A DNA stretch of 64,000 bases. It comes from Prochlorococcus sp. AG-347-I19. Lineage in GTDB: Bacteria; Cyanobacteriota; Cyanobacteriia; PCC-6307; Cyanobiaceae. Location of the stretch: NCBI GenBank assembly GCA_003279105.1, contig QCBO01000001.1:1-64000 (forward strand), given 5' to 3'. Positions 34,592 to 44,206 of this stretch are shown piece after piece (the stretch's first letter is position 1; each line of letters begins with the position of its first letter). A program made the translations under genes and the position numbers. Under the pieces are notes generated by a model. That model saw only the letters and a list, made by a program, of their open reading frames with translations, was not told the origin of the DNA and ran no database searches.

Positions 34592-37500
34592 TTAAGCGCT
34601 GAAATATTTAGCTTTTGAGTGTAGTGAGATGATAGCTGTAGTACTTTGTTCTGGATGAAGTTGTTCAGATTCATCCATGTTCAAGTTTATTCTTTTTGCA
34701 TCCAACAATGATAATTGTATGTTTGAATCAGATACTTTTGGACATGCAGGATAACCAAAAGAATATCTAGCCCCTCTATATTTTTGAGCTAGTATTTCTC
34801 TATTTTTGTCTGGTTCTGCAGACCTAAAACCACATTCAATACGTATTAATGCATGAACATACTCAGCTAAAGCTTCTGCTAATTGCACTGTAAGTCCATG
34901 GAATAACAAATAATCGCTATATTTATCTTCATTAAATAATTTTTGAGAATATTGACTAGCAATATCGCCCATGGTTACTGCTTGCATAGGAAATATATCT
35001 ATCGGTTTATCATTTTTCAAATCACAATAAAAATCAGCTATGCATAAATTATTCCCAGATTTTTGTCTTGGAAAATTAAATTGAGAAATTTTATTTATTG
35101 ATTTCTCATCAAATAAGAAAATACTATTATCTTTTCTCCCGCATCTGAAATATCCATAAACTGCTTTAGGTGATATAAGTTTTTTCTCTATAATTACCTC
35201 TAACCATTTATCTAACAATGGTTTAGCATATGATTCTAGATAGTTATTATATTCATCTACGCTTTGGTTTTTTCCTTTTTTTATTTGCCATTGCCCGCTA
35301 AAAAGAGCTTTTGTATCTAAATAAAATATTAACTTATTTAAATCTATATCAATATCGTTCAAGACTTTCGTTCCCAAGAAAGGTGCTTGAATTGGATCTT
35401 CTTCATTTATAAATTTAGATCTTATAAAATTTTCTTTTAAATTTAATTTGGAACTCTCAGTATGTATGGATATTGATTTCTTAACAGCTTTAGAGTTGGA
35501 TTTTGATGAGGCTAAATTAATATTTATACCCTCATTGTTAATGAAACCCTTTGTATTTGACCAATTACCCTTTTTCTTATTATCCATATATTCATTCATA
35601 AATTTAAGATCAGTGAACGCATCTTTTCCGTACAATATTTTCCCTTTATAAATTTTGCTGCAGTCCTCATTTACAAATTTTGGGGTTAAGGCTGCGCCTC
35701 CTAATATTACTGGCACACTAATATTTTCATTGTTAAAAGCCTCTAAATTATCTTTCATAAAAGCAGTTGATTTAACAAGTAATCCGCTCATAGCGATGCA
35801 ATCTGCATTGTGCTTTTTTTGTGCATCTATAATTGCTGAAACATCTTGTTTTATTCCTAGATTTATTACGTCATAACCGTTATTTGTAAGTATTATATCT
35901 ACCAAATTTTTTCCAATATCATGTACATCGCCTTTGACAGTTGCAATTAAGAGTTTTCCATTTGATATGTTTTCATCTACAGTTTCCATATATGGTTCTA
36001 AAATTGAAACAGCAAATTTCATTGTTTCAGCGGATTGGAGTACAAATGGCAATTGCATTTGACCTGAGCCAAATAAATCTCCTACAACTTTCATCCCATC
36101 TAGTAAAAAGGTATTAATTATTTCAAGAGGTTTATATTTTTTTAACGCTTTATTTAATTGATCCTCTAATCCTATTTTTTCTCCATCAATAATATGATTT
36201 TTCAGACTTTCTTCAAGAGTTAGGTTTTTATTTTCTGAAGATGCTTTTTTGAAATCTTGAATAGATAGATCTTGAAAAGCCTTTGTTAATTCTACTAATG
36301 GATCATAAATACAAATATCATCTTCAAATTTTCTTTTATCATAAATCAAATCTAAGCAAAGTTTTTTAGTTTCTTCAGAAATTTTTGATAATGGCAGAAT
36401 TTTATTTGGTGCGATGATAGCAGAATCTAATCCTGCTTTAATGCATTCATCTAAAAATATTGAATTTAGATTAATTCTTGATAATGGTGAAAGACCAAAA
36501 CTAATGTTTGATATCCCAAGTATGATATGAATATCTGGGAAATTTTTACGAATTTTTAATATAGCACTAATAGTTTCTTTAGCGTTTAATCTATCTTCTT
36601 CTATCCCTGTAGATATTGGCAGAGCTAATGGATCAAAAAATAGCTCATAATCTGACAAACCACATTCTCTTGTTCTATTAATCGCTCGTTTGACAATCTT
36701 ATATTTATTTTCTGAATTCCTTGCCATTCCATCTTCATCAATTGTTCCGACAACAAGACCTGAACCATACCCTAAGGCTAAATTTAGAACTTGATCAAAC
36801 CTTTCATTGCCATCTTCGTAATTGGTTGAATTTATAATACATTTACCACCAGCTGACTTTAATCCACTTTCCATTTTGTCAGCATCTGTAGAGTCAATCA
36901 TTAATGGTAAATTTATATTTGTAACTAGTCTTGAAGTTATTTCTTTCATATCTTTCACTCCGTCTCTGCCTACATAATCGACATTTACATCTAGAACGTG
37001 AGCATTTTCTTTTTGTTGTTGCTTGGCAATTGCAACTAAGCCATCCCAATCGTCGTTATTTAATAAATCCCTTACTTTTTTCGATCCACTTGCATTTAAT
37101 CTTTCTCCTACTATCAAAATTGAATTGTCTTGTTTATATGGCACAGAGTTATAGATTGATGAGGCAGATGGAATAAAACCGCTTGAATTTTTCTTACCCT
37201 TGTTGTTAGTCTTTTCATTATCAATAATTTCATCGATTATTGAAGAAAGGTATTTTATATGTTCAGGTGTTGTCCCACAACATCCACCTATTAATTGAAC
37301 ATTAAAGTCATATATAAAATTCATTAACTGCATCTTTAATTCTATTGGCTTTAATCTATAGTGAGCTACACCACCAATATTTTCAGGAAGACCTGCATTG
37401 GGAATACAGCTTATAGCGAAGGGAGAATTTTCAGACAAATATTTAATATGTTCCTTCATTTGTTCAGGACCAGTTGCACAATTAAGTCCAAGGATATCTA

Positions 37501-38158
37501 TGTTAAATGGTTCTAATATTGTTAATGCAGAAGCAATATCAGATCCAACAAGCATAGTACCTGTTGTTTCCATTGTTATAGATATCATTAAAGGTATATC
37601 AATATTTTTACCTTCAAGAATTTCTTTTGATGCTAATAAGGCAGATTTAATTTGTAAAACATCCTGACAAGTTTCAATCAAAAGAAGATCAACTCCTCCA
37701 TCTACAAGACCATAAATTTGTTCTTTATATGATTGCTTTAATTCATCAAAATTTATATGTCCTAAGGTGGGTAATTTAGTAGTTGGCCCAATTGAACCTG
37801 CTACAAACCTTGGTTTATCAACTGATGAGTATTTGGCAGCAGCTTTTTTTGCTATAAATGCCGCATTTTTATTTATCTCATAAGCCTTATCCGCAATATC
37901 ATATTCATCAAGAACTATTGATGAGGCTCCAAATGTATTAGTTTCTATAACATGACAACCTGCTTCTAAAAATGAATTATGAACCTTCTCAACTACCTCT
38001 GGCGATGAAAAAACAAGGTTTTCATTACATCCCTCTAATTCTTTTCCTCCAAAGTCATCTGCAGTAAGATTTAAGTTCTGAAATGATGTTCCAGTACCTC
38101 CATCAAAAATAATTAATGGTTTTTCATCTCTATTTAGATAGGTTCTGAAAGATTCCAT
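34592..38158 (-). CDS. metH: Cobalamin-dependent methionine synthase
   Basis: An 1188-residue modular enzyme that transfers a methyl group from 5-methyltetrahydrofolate to homocysteine through methylcobalamin. The homocysteine-binding domain comes first (about 1-320), with zinc cysteines in GLNCATGP and GGCCGTT. It is followed by the pterin-binding domain (about 345-600), the B12 cap and B12-binding domains with the axial-histidine motif GDVHDIGKN near 750, and the C-terminal reactivation domain containing KYRGARYSFGYPACP. All modules appear intact. B12 for it can be supplied by the cob genes in this window. Confidence 0.97.
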   Translation of the reverse strand: MESFRTYLNRDEKPLIIFDGGTGTSFQNLNLTADDFGGKELEGCNENLVFSSPEVVEKVHNSFLEAGCHVIETNTFGASSIVLDEYDIADKAYEINKNAAFIAKKAAAKYSSVDKPRFVAGSIGPTTKLPTLGHINFDELKQSYKEQIYGLVDGGVDLLLIETCQDVLQIKSALLASKEILEGKNIDIPLMISITMETTGTMLVGSDIASALTILEPFNIDILGLNCATGPEQMKEHIKYLSENSPFAISCIPNAGLPENIGGVAHYRLKPIELKMQLMNFIYDFNVQLIGGCCGTTPEHIKYLSSIIDEIIDNEKTNNKGKKNSSGFIPSASSIYNSVPYKQDNSILIVGERLNASGSKKVRDLLNNDDWDGLVAIAKQQQKENAHVLDVNVDYVGRDGVKDMKEITSRLVTNINLPLMIDSTDADKMESGLKSAGGKCIINSTNYEDGNERFDQVLNLALGYGSGLVVGTIDEDGMARNSENKYKIVKRAINRTRECGLSDYELFFDPLALPISTGIEEDRLNAKETISAILKIRKNFPDIHIILGISNISFGLSPLSRINLNSIFLDECIKAGLDSAIIAPNKILPLSKISEETKKLCLDLIYDKRKFEDDICIYDPLVELTKAFQDLSIQDFKKASSENKNLTLEESLKNHIIDGEKIGLEDQLNKALKKYKPLEIINTFLLDGMKVVGDLFGSGQMQLPFVLQSAETMKFAVSILEPYMETVDENISNGKLLIATVKGDVHDIGKNLVDIILTNNGYDVINLGIKQDVSAIIDAQKKHNADCIAMSGLLVKSTAFMKDNLEAFNNENISVPVILGGAALTPKFVNEDCSKIYKGKILYGKDAFTDLKFMNEYMDNKKKGNWSNTKGFINNEGININLASSKSNSKAVKKSISIHTESSKLNLKENFIRSKFINEEDPIQAPFLGTKVLNDIDIDLNKLIFYLDTKALFSGQWQIKKGKNQSVDEYNNYLESYAKPLLDKWLEVIIEKKLISPKAVYGYFRCGRKDNSIFLFDEKSINKISQFNFPRQKSGNNLCIADFYCDLKNDKPIDIFPMQAVTMGDIASQYSQKLFNEDKYSDYLLFHGLTVQLAEALAEYVHALIRIECGFRSAEPDKNREILAQKYRGARYSFGYPACPKVSDSNIQLSLLDAKRINLNMDESEQLHPEQSTTAIISLHSKAKYFSA

Positions 38159-38176
38159 TTTTAGGTAAAAATTAAT

Positions 38177-39091
38177 TTATTTTAGTGAAATTCTTGTTAC
38201 CCAATTATCATAGTCTTGAGAACGACCTTCTGTTATTTCTATAAGCTTACTTTTTAATTTTTTCATTATTGGTCTTTCAACAATTAATTCAGTTGATTCA
38301 ATTTTTTTAACTGGTGTAATTTTTGCTGCTGTACCAGTTAGAAAAACTTCATCTGCTATTAATAATTCTGTTTTATCAACAGGCCTCTCAATCACATTTA
38401 TTCCAAATGATTTTGCTAATTCAATTACACTAGCTCTAGTAATTCCCTCAAGGATATCTTGATCAACACCAGGAGTGATTAAGTCTCCATTCCTTACAAT
38501 AAATAAATTCATACCACTAGCTTCGCTTACCTTACCACTTGAATTTAATAGCAGGGCTTCATCAAAACCCGATAAACTAGCTTCTGTTTTGGCTAATGAA
38601 CTTGTAATATATGCTCCACTTATTTTTCCTCTTAAGGGGAGAGATCTATCTTCTTGTCTTGTCCAACTACTCATTCTACAAGAAACACCATCTGGGGATA
38701 GATAATCTCCTAGTTCAATACAATAAATAAAGAAATCTGTTTCAATATTGTGTAACCTTGGCGCTATACCTAAATCGCTTGTATATACAAATGGTCTTAT
38801 ATATATAGGTTTTTCTGGCTTGTTTCTTTTTATAACTTCTTCTAAGGCTTTAAAAATATATTCTTCTGAAATTTCAGTTAAGAGTAATTTTGCACTTTGA
38901 GATAATCTTTTTATATGTTTATCAGTTCTAAATAAAAGGAATTCATCTTTGTTTGTTGGGTTAGGTATCGCTCGCATTCCTCCAAATGCAGCAGTACCAT
39001 AATGTAGTGCATGAGTAGCTATTGATATTTTTGCTTCTTTGAATGGAATACATTTACCTTCGAACCAGGCGTATGGAAGAAATTCATGCAT
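38177..39091 (-). CDS. ilvE: Branched-chain amino acid aminotransferase
   Basis: A 304-residue fold-type IV PLP enzyme that makes Leu, Ile and Val from their keto acids. The start HEFLPYAWFEGKCIPFKEAK and the HALHYGTAAFGGMRA motif are typical. The PLP lysine is in RGKISGAYITSS near residue 155, and the conserved Glu in GKVSEASGMNLF. A final GTAAKITPVKKIE segment contributes to the cofactor phosphate site. It is transcribed toward metH with an 18 bp gap. Confidence 0.95.
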   Translation of the reverse strand: MHEFLPYAWFEGKCIPFKEAKISIATHALHYGTAAFGGMRAIPNPTNKDEFLLFRTDKHIKRLSQSAKLLLTEISEEYIFKALEEVIKRNKPEKPIYIRPFVYTSDLGIAPRLHNIETDFFIYCIELGDYLSPDGVSCRMSSWTRQEDRSLPLRGKISGAYITSSLAKTEASLSGFDEALLLNSSGKVSEASGMNLFIVRNGDLITPGVDQDILEGITRASVIELAKSFGINVIERPVDKTELLIADEVFLTGTAAKITPVKKIESTELIVERPIMKKLKSKLIEITEGRSQDYDNWVTRISLK

Positions 39092-39163
39092 ATTTAATTT
39101 ATTTAATTAAGGTAAACTTGTTTTATCCTACTTACGTATTCTAAACCTTATTTATATATAAAA

Positions 39164-42100
39164 ATGCACAGGATATTAAATATAGCAGGAAATGAAAAGA
39201 ATAAGGATGATTTAATTGAACAACCTGCTGCAGATTTTATTTTTATAACAAGTGTCAAGGCTGATTTAAATCTTATATCAAACTTATTGTTAGAAAAAGA
39301 ATTTGCTTCATTAAAAAATAATATAAGAGCTTTAGAAATTTCTAATTTAAATTCCTCAACTCAAATAGATAATTATTTATTAAAAACAATAAATTATGCA
39401 AAAGTTGTCGTGCTTCGAATATTTGGAGATAAAGGGACATGGAACTATGGAATTGAACAACTTTTAAATTGGCAAGCAGTTAATAAAAAAAGGAAGTTAA
39501 TAATCCTATCAGGTACCATTGATCAGGAAATTTCCTTATGTGAAATAAGTAGTATAGATAAAAATATTGCATTAAATATTTCTAGATTACTAAGATCTGG
39601 AGGACTGGATAATTATAGAAATTTTCTTAATTGTTTAAATTATTTAGTTGAAGATGAAAAATTAATTCCTGATGATTTTTTGAACATTACTTTTTATGCA
39701 GATCCCTATTTATATGATTGGAAAAACGAAAAAGGCGAAAAGATAGGAATAATATCCTATAAATCACTTTTTTTGGCTAATGAAATTGAAGTAAACGAAA
39801 AACTTAACTTGCAATTAAGAAAATGCGGATTATCTCCAAAAACATTTTTTATTTCAACACTAAAAGATCATATTATTCAGAAGAAATTAATAGACATTTT
39901 TAAAAAAGAAGATATTAAACTAATAATTACCACAACTTCATTTTCTTCATCTCAAATCAAAAATAACGATTTAATTGAAAATTCAACAAATATTTTTACT
40001 TCTCTTAAAATTCCAATTTTACAACTTCTTTCTTCTAATAGATCAAGAAAAAAGTGGTTAAATTCATCTATTGGAATGAATTCATCTGATTTATTAATGC
40101 AAATAATTATTCCCGAATTTGATGGAAGAATTACCACCTGTCCTTCAGCATTTAAAGAAATAATTTCTAAGAAAAATACACTATATAGTGAAATAACTAG
40201 TTACAAAGCTGATCAAGTAGGTATTCAATGGATTTCAAAATTTGCAACAAATTATGTGAAACTTCAGAAACTTAATAATTTTGATAAAAAAATTTGTTTA
40301 GTAATAAGTAATTATCCAGTAAAGAACGGAAGAATCGGTAATGGCGTTGGTCTAAATACACCATCTTCAATAATAAATATTCTTAATTGGTTAAAAGAAG
40401 AAGGTTATGACCTTGGATCTTGTAATTATCCTCAAGATTCTTCGGAATTAATGTCAATGCTTATAAAAACTAGAACTAATGATATTGAATCTCAAAATAA
40501 TAAACCATTAGATTACTTACCACTTAGTGAATATTTAAAATATTGGAATTATTTAGAACTAGATCCCAAAAATATTATTCTTAGTCGTTGGGGGAAACCA
40601 TCTGATGCGATCGATTTAGATAATAAAGGCTTCTCAATAAATGGTATTAGATTTGGAAAAATAACTTTATTGATTCAACCTCAACGAGGTTATGACGCTT
40701 TCACTGATAGAGATATTCATTCTCCCGATCTTCCACCTCCCCATAGATATTTAGCACAATATTTTTGGATTGAAAAAGTTTTTAATGCAAATGCTCTATG
40801 CCATATTGGTAAACATGGGACTGTTGAATGGTTACCTGGTAAATCTATAGGTCTCAGCAATAAGTGTTTTCCTAATATTATTTGTCCTGCAATACCAAAC
40901 ATATATCCCTTTATCGTAAATGATCCTGGAGAAGGATCCCAAGCTAAAAGAAGAACTGCTGCAACAATAATTGATCATTTAACCCCTCCTTTGGATAGGT
41001 CAGAATTATTTGGAAAATATTCAATATTAGAAAATTATTTAGACGAATATTTTGAAGCAAAATTATTAAATTCTAATCGGATTAAAGTAATAGAAAAATC
41101 CATTTTTGAATTTATTAAAAAAGATTTTAGGGAAATTACTTTAAAGAATAAAAATAATCAAAATAATCAAATAGAAGAAATTGATTCCTTTCTTTGCAAA
41201 ATTAAAGAATCTCAAATTAGGACAGGTTTGCATATTTTTGGCAATAGGCAGAATGACATTAACGAAATAAATTTATTCTTATGTATTGCTAGAGTACCAA
41301 ATTCCAACCGAATTGGTGTTATTCAATATATAGCAAAACATTTAAAACTAGATTTGAATCCTTGGACAAATCAATTTGATCAAATGTTAAGTGAAAATGA
41401 TAAAAAAATATTACTGACTTTTTCCAACAAAAACATTTTAAACTTTAGGATGGCAATTGATTTTTTGGAACAACAAGCAAAGTATTTAATATATTTGTTT
41501 TTTTACAAAAATAATACCAATATAAAAAATTTAGAAAAATATAAAAATCAGAAGATAATAGACTATTTCTTTAATGAAAAAAAACATAATAAGTATTTTT
41601 TATTATTAAAAAAAGAGATTCTATACCCAATCATAAATTCTTCATATAATGAGAAATTATCATTTATTAATTCATTAAATGGACAATATGTAAAAAGTGG
41701 TCCATCTGGAGCCCCTACTAGAGGTAAAACTGAAACTTTACCCACTGGTAAAAATTTCTTTTCAGTTGATTCGAGAGGACTGCCAACTGAATCAGCATGG
41801 AGTGTTGGTTGTCAGTCCGCTTCACAAATACTTGATTTATACAAACAAGATAATGGAGAAGATTTAAAAAATATAGCAATATCTGTGTGGGCAACATCCA
41901 CAATGAGAAATGGTGGTGAAGACATTTGTCAAATACTATATTTATTAGGAGTACAACCTATATGGGATGGGCCTTCAAGAAGAGTAGTTGATCTAGAAAT
42001 TATTCCTTTATCTGTTCTCGAAAGACCAAGGGTTGATGTTACTTTAAGGATTTCGGGAATGTTTAGAGATGCATTTCCACAGTTAGTTAAATTAACTTCT

Positions 42101-42910
42101 AAAGCAATAAATCTTGTTTCTACTCTTAATGAGGATGATAAATTTAACCCTCTTGCTGGTGCATCAAGGGTTGGTGATTCAATTAATCGTATATTTGGGT
42201 CAGCACCAGGTTCATATGGAGCTGGTCTGCAAGAACTAATTTCAAATTCTAATTGGGAAAATATTGATGATTTTGGAGAATCTTTTCTTAATTGGAGTAA
42301 GTGGATTTACAGTGATAATCTTGAACCTATGGAGGATAAAAAATCATTAGAAAATGCTCTTAAAAATGTGCAGTTAGTTGTTCATAACCAAGATAATAAG
42401 GAACATGATATTTTAGATTCTGATGATTATTATCAGTTTCAGGGAGGATTATCTTCAGCAGTAAAAAAATTGAGCGGTAAATTACCTGAAATGTATCATG
42501 GTGATTTATCAAAATTTGGATTATCTAAAATTTCAAAATTACAAGATGAAATTAATAAAGTTGTTATATCAAGAATACTTAACCCTAAATGGATAAATGG
42601 AATGAAGGATAACGGTTATAAAGGAGCGTTTGAATTTTCAGCTACACTAGATTACTTATATGCTTTTGATGCTTCTACTGAAGTAGTCTCAGATTGGTGT
42701 TATGAGGAAGTTTATAAATCATGGTTATGTGATCTGGATCTTAGGAATTTCTTTCTAGAAAATAATCCATGGGCTTTAAGAGATATTGCACAAAGATTTC
42801 TTGAAATTGTCAATAGAAAAATGTGGAATAATTGTTCATCAGATGTCGTTGAGAATTTAAAGAATATAATTATTAATACTGATTCATTAATTGAAAAAAA
42901 CGAATTCTGA
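39164..42910 (+). CDS. cobN: Cobaltochelatase large subunit CobN
   Basis: CobN is the 1248-residue ATP-dependent chelatase subunit that inserts cobalt into hydrogenobyrinic acid a,c-diamide (aerobic route), or the corresponding corrin in cyanobacteria, together with ChlI/ChlD-like partners. It is homologous to ChlH. Conserved blocks include QPQRGYDAFTDRDIHSPDLP, ALCHIGKHGTVEWLPGKS, NDPGEGSQAKRRTAATIIDH and the C-terminal EFSATLDYLYAFDAST. No auxiliary subunit is in the window; cyanobacteria may share ChlI and ChlD with chlorophyll synthesis. Confidence 0.95.
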   Translation: MHRILNIAGNEKNKDDLIEQPAADFIFITSVKADLNLISNLLLEKEFASLKNNIRALEISNLNSSTQIDNYLLKTINYAKVVVLRIFGDKGTWNYGIEQLLNWQAVNKKRKLIILSGTIDQEISLCEISSIDKNIALNISRLLRSGGLDNYRNFLNCLNYLVEDEKLIPDDFLNITFYADPYLYDWKNEKGEKIGIISYKSLFLANEIEVNEKLNLQLRKCGLSPKTFFISTLKDHIIQKKLIDIFKKEDIKLIITTTSFSSSQIKNNDLIENSTNIFTSLKIPILQLLSSNRSRKKWLNSSIGMNSSDLLMQIIIPEFDGRITTCPSAFKEIISKKNTLYSEITSYKADQVGIQWISKFATNYVKLQKLNNFDKKICLVISNYPVKNGRIGNGVGLNTPSSIINILNWLKEEGYDLGSCNYPQDSSELMSMLIKTRTNDIESQNNKPLDYLPLSEYLKYWNYLELDPKNIILSRWGKPSDAIDLDNKGFSINGIRFGKITLLIQPQRGYDAFTDRDIHSPDLPPPHRYLAQYFWIEKVFNANALCHIGKHGTVEWLPGKSIGLSNKCFPNIICPAIPNIYPFIVNDPGEGSQAKRRTAATIIDHLTPPLDRSELFGKYSILENYLDEYFEAKLLNSNRIKVIEKSIFEFIKKDFREITLKNKNNQNNQIEEIDSFLCKIKESQIRTGLHIFGNRQNDINEINLFLCIARVPNSNRIGVIQYIAKHLKLDLNPWTNQFDQMLSENDKKILLTFSNKNILNFRMAIDFLEQQAKYLIYLFFYKNNTNIKNLEKYKNQKIIDYFFNEKKHNKYFLLLKKEILYPIINSSYNEKLSFINSLNGQYVKSGPSGAPTRGKTETLPTGKNFFSVDSRGLPTESAWSVGCQSASQILDLYKQDNGEDLKNIAISVWATSTMRNGGEDICQILYLLGVQPIWDGPSRRVVDLEIIPLSVLERPRVDVTLRISGMFRDAFPQLVKLTSKAINLVSTLNEDDKFNPLAGASRVGDSINRIFGSAPGSYGAGLQELISNSNWENIDDFGESFLNWSKWIYSDNLEPMEDKKSLENALKNVQLVVHNQDNKEHDILDSDDYYQFQGGLSSAVKKLSGKLPEMYHGDLSKFGLSKISKLQDEINKVVISRILNPKWINGMKDNGYKGAFEFSATLDYLYAFDASTEVVSDWCYEEVYKSWLCDLDLRNFFLENNPWALRDIAQRFLEIVNRKMWNNCSSDVVENLKNIIINTDSLIEKNEF

Positions 42911-42911
42911 A

Positions 42912-43559
42912 TTATCTACCTAATAGCGAAAGTCCATGACTATCTGTTCCGCATGTTTTTAACATTGAATATTCATCTGCTAATTTATCTATTTCTGTAC
43001 ATACAAATAAACTAGGATTCCATACTTCATTAAGTTCATAGTCGTACCATACCTCTATTCCATCAATACCTTGTATTTTGGCCTCTGGAATTAATTTATA
43101 AAAGGGAATCCTGTATCTCGCTGGATGTGCAAGAAATGATAAACCACCAGCTAAATTTATTGCTTTAATAACTGATTTAATATTTAAATCATTACCTATT
43201 GGAGACTCTCCAAGGATGTAGGGATTTAGGTATTTACTTTTTATATCTATTCCCAATCCAATTACATGTACTAAACAACCTAGAATCAAACAATTAATTT
43301 CTATTCCCGAAATTAATGTAAAAGAATCTTTAGGATAATTTTTGAGTATATTATTTTTTTTTATATATTCATGAGCTTTAATTGTATGATGATCGGTTAT
43401 TGATATAAATTTCAATTTATTTTTATAAGCTTGTTCTAAAATTTCATATGGTTCTAGACTTCCATCACTAAATTTTGTATGACAGTGAAAATTAATATTT
43501 TTAGGACAACTATTTTTATTAATATTGGAAGTTAATTTTACTAAGTCTTCCCTATTCAT
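42912..43559 (-). CDS. PHP-domain metal-dependent phosphoesterase
   Basis: A 215-residue PHP family protein (polymerase and histidinol phosphatase domain). The metal ligands appear as NFHCHTKFSDGSLEPYEI near residue 22, ITDHHTIKAHEYI near 55, LAHPARYRIPF near 143 and TDSHG near 205. Relatives hydrolyse nucleoside 3',5'-bisphosphates or act on tRNA ends. The precise substrate here cannot be told. It overlaps the hemJ 3' end by 8 nt and is convergent with cobN. Confidence 0.85.
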   Translation of the reverse strand: MNREDLVKLTSNINKNSCPKNINFHCHTKFSDGSLEPYEILEQAYKNKLKFISITDHHTIKAHEYIKKNNILKNYPKDSFTLISGIEINCLILGCLVHVIGLGIDIKSKYLNPYILGESPIGNDLNIKSVIKAINLAGGLSFLAHPARYRIPFYKLIPEAKIQGIDGIEVWYDYELNEVWNPSLFVCTEIDKLADEYSMLKTCGTDSHGLSLLGR

Positions 43560-44118
43560 TACTTAATGAATTCTCATTTTTCTTTCTAATCTTTGCATAT
43601 AATTGTATTGAAGCCAACATAAAAATAATTAGTCCAACTACGCTCCATGTAGCAACACTAGTTGGAAAATTATTTTTAAAAATAACTAAAAGTACAATTA
43701 TAAATAATAATAAAGTAGGCAATTCATTTAATAATCTAAGGTTTTTTGCTGAAATGGTTGAAGTCCCATTTTGTAATGAATACATTATTTTATAACAATA
43801 AGAATGATAAATTACTAATGCTAAAACGAAAGAAATTTTAATTTGCAACCACTTCTCACTTAACCAACTTGGTTGAATAATAACCATGCATATAGCCATA
43901 CTCAAAGCTAATATCATCCCAGGTGTTGTGATTATATTCGCCAGCCTTTTTTCCATCAAGGTGTATTGTTTATTAAAGGCAATTTTTAATTCATTATCCA
44001 TATTTTTAGATTCTTCATGATATATAAAAAGTCTTACTAAATAAAAAAGCCCCGAAAACCAAACGATTACACCAATAATGTGAAGTGATTTAAACCAGAG
44101 ATATGCTTCAGCTGCCAA
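43552..44118 (-). CDS. hemJ: Protoporphyrinogen IX oxidase HemJ
   Basis: A 188-residue membrane protein with about five helices that fits HemJ, the oxidase of protoporphyrinogen IX used by most cyanobacteria instead of HemG or HemY. The start YLWFKSLHIIGVIVWFSGLF followed by YLVRLFIYHEES carries the conserved His and Arg residues near the N terminus. The enzyme feeds both the heme and chlorophyll branches (compare acsF). It is translated together with the PHP gene. Confidence 0.9.
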   Translation of the reverse strand: MAAEAYLWFKSLHIIGVIVWFSGLFYLVRLFIYHEESKNMDNELKIAFNKQYTLMEKRLANIITTPGMILALSMAICMVIIQPSWLSEKWLQIKISFVLALVIYHSYCYKIMYSLQNGTSTISAKNLRLLNELPTLLLFIIVLLVIFKNNFPTSVATWSVVGLIIFMLASIQLYAKIRKKNENSLSNE

Positions 44119-44206
44119 ATTACTAGATTAATTTAATAATATATATTTTTAATATAGTTATATTTAACAATATCAAGAAATCTATTTTTCAAAAATTAAT
44201 TAATAT

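Noticed and set aside
34592-39091. Cobalamin riboswitch upstream of metH or cobN
   Set aside because: The gaps before these genes are short and show no B12-box-like sequence that I can recognise.
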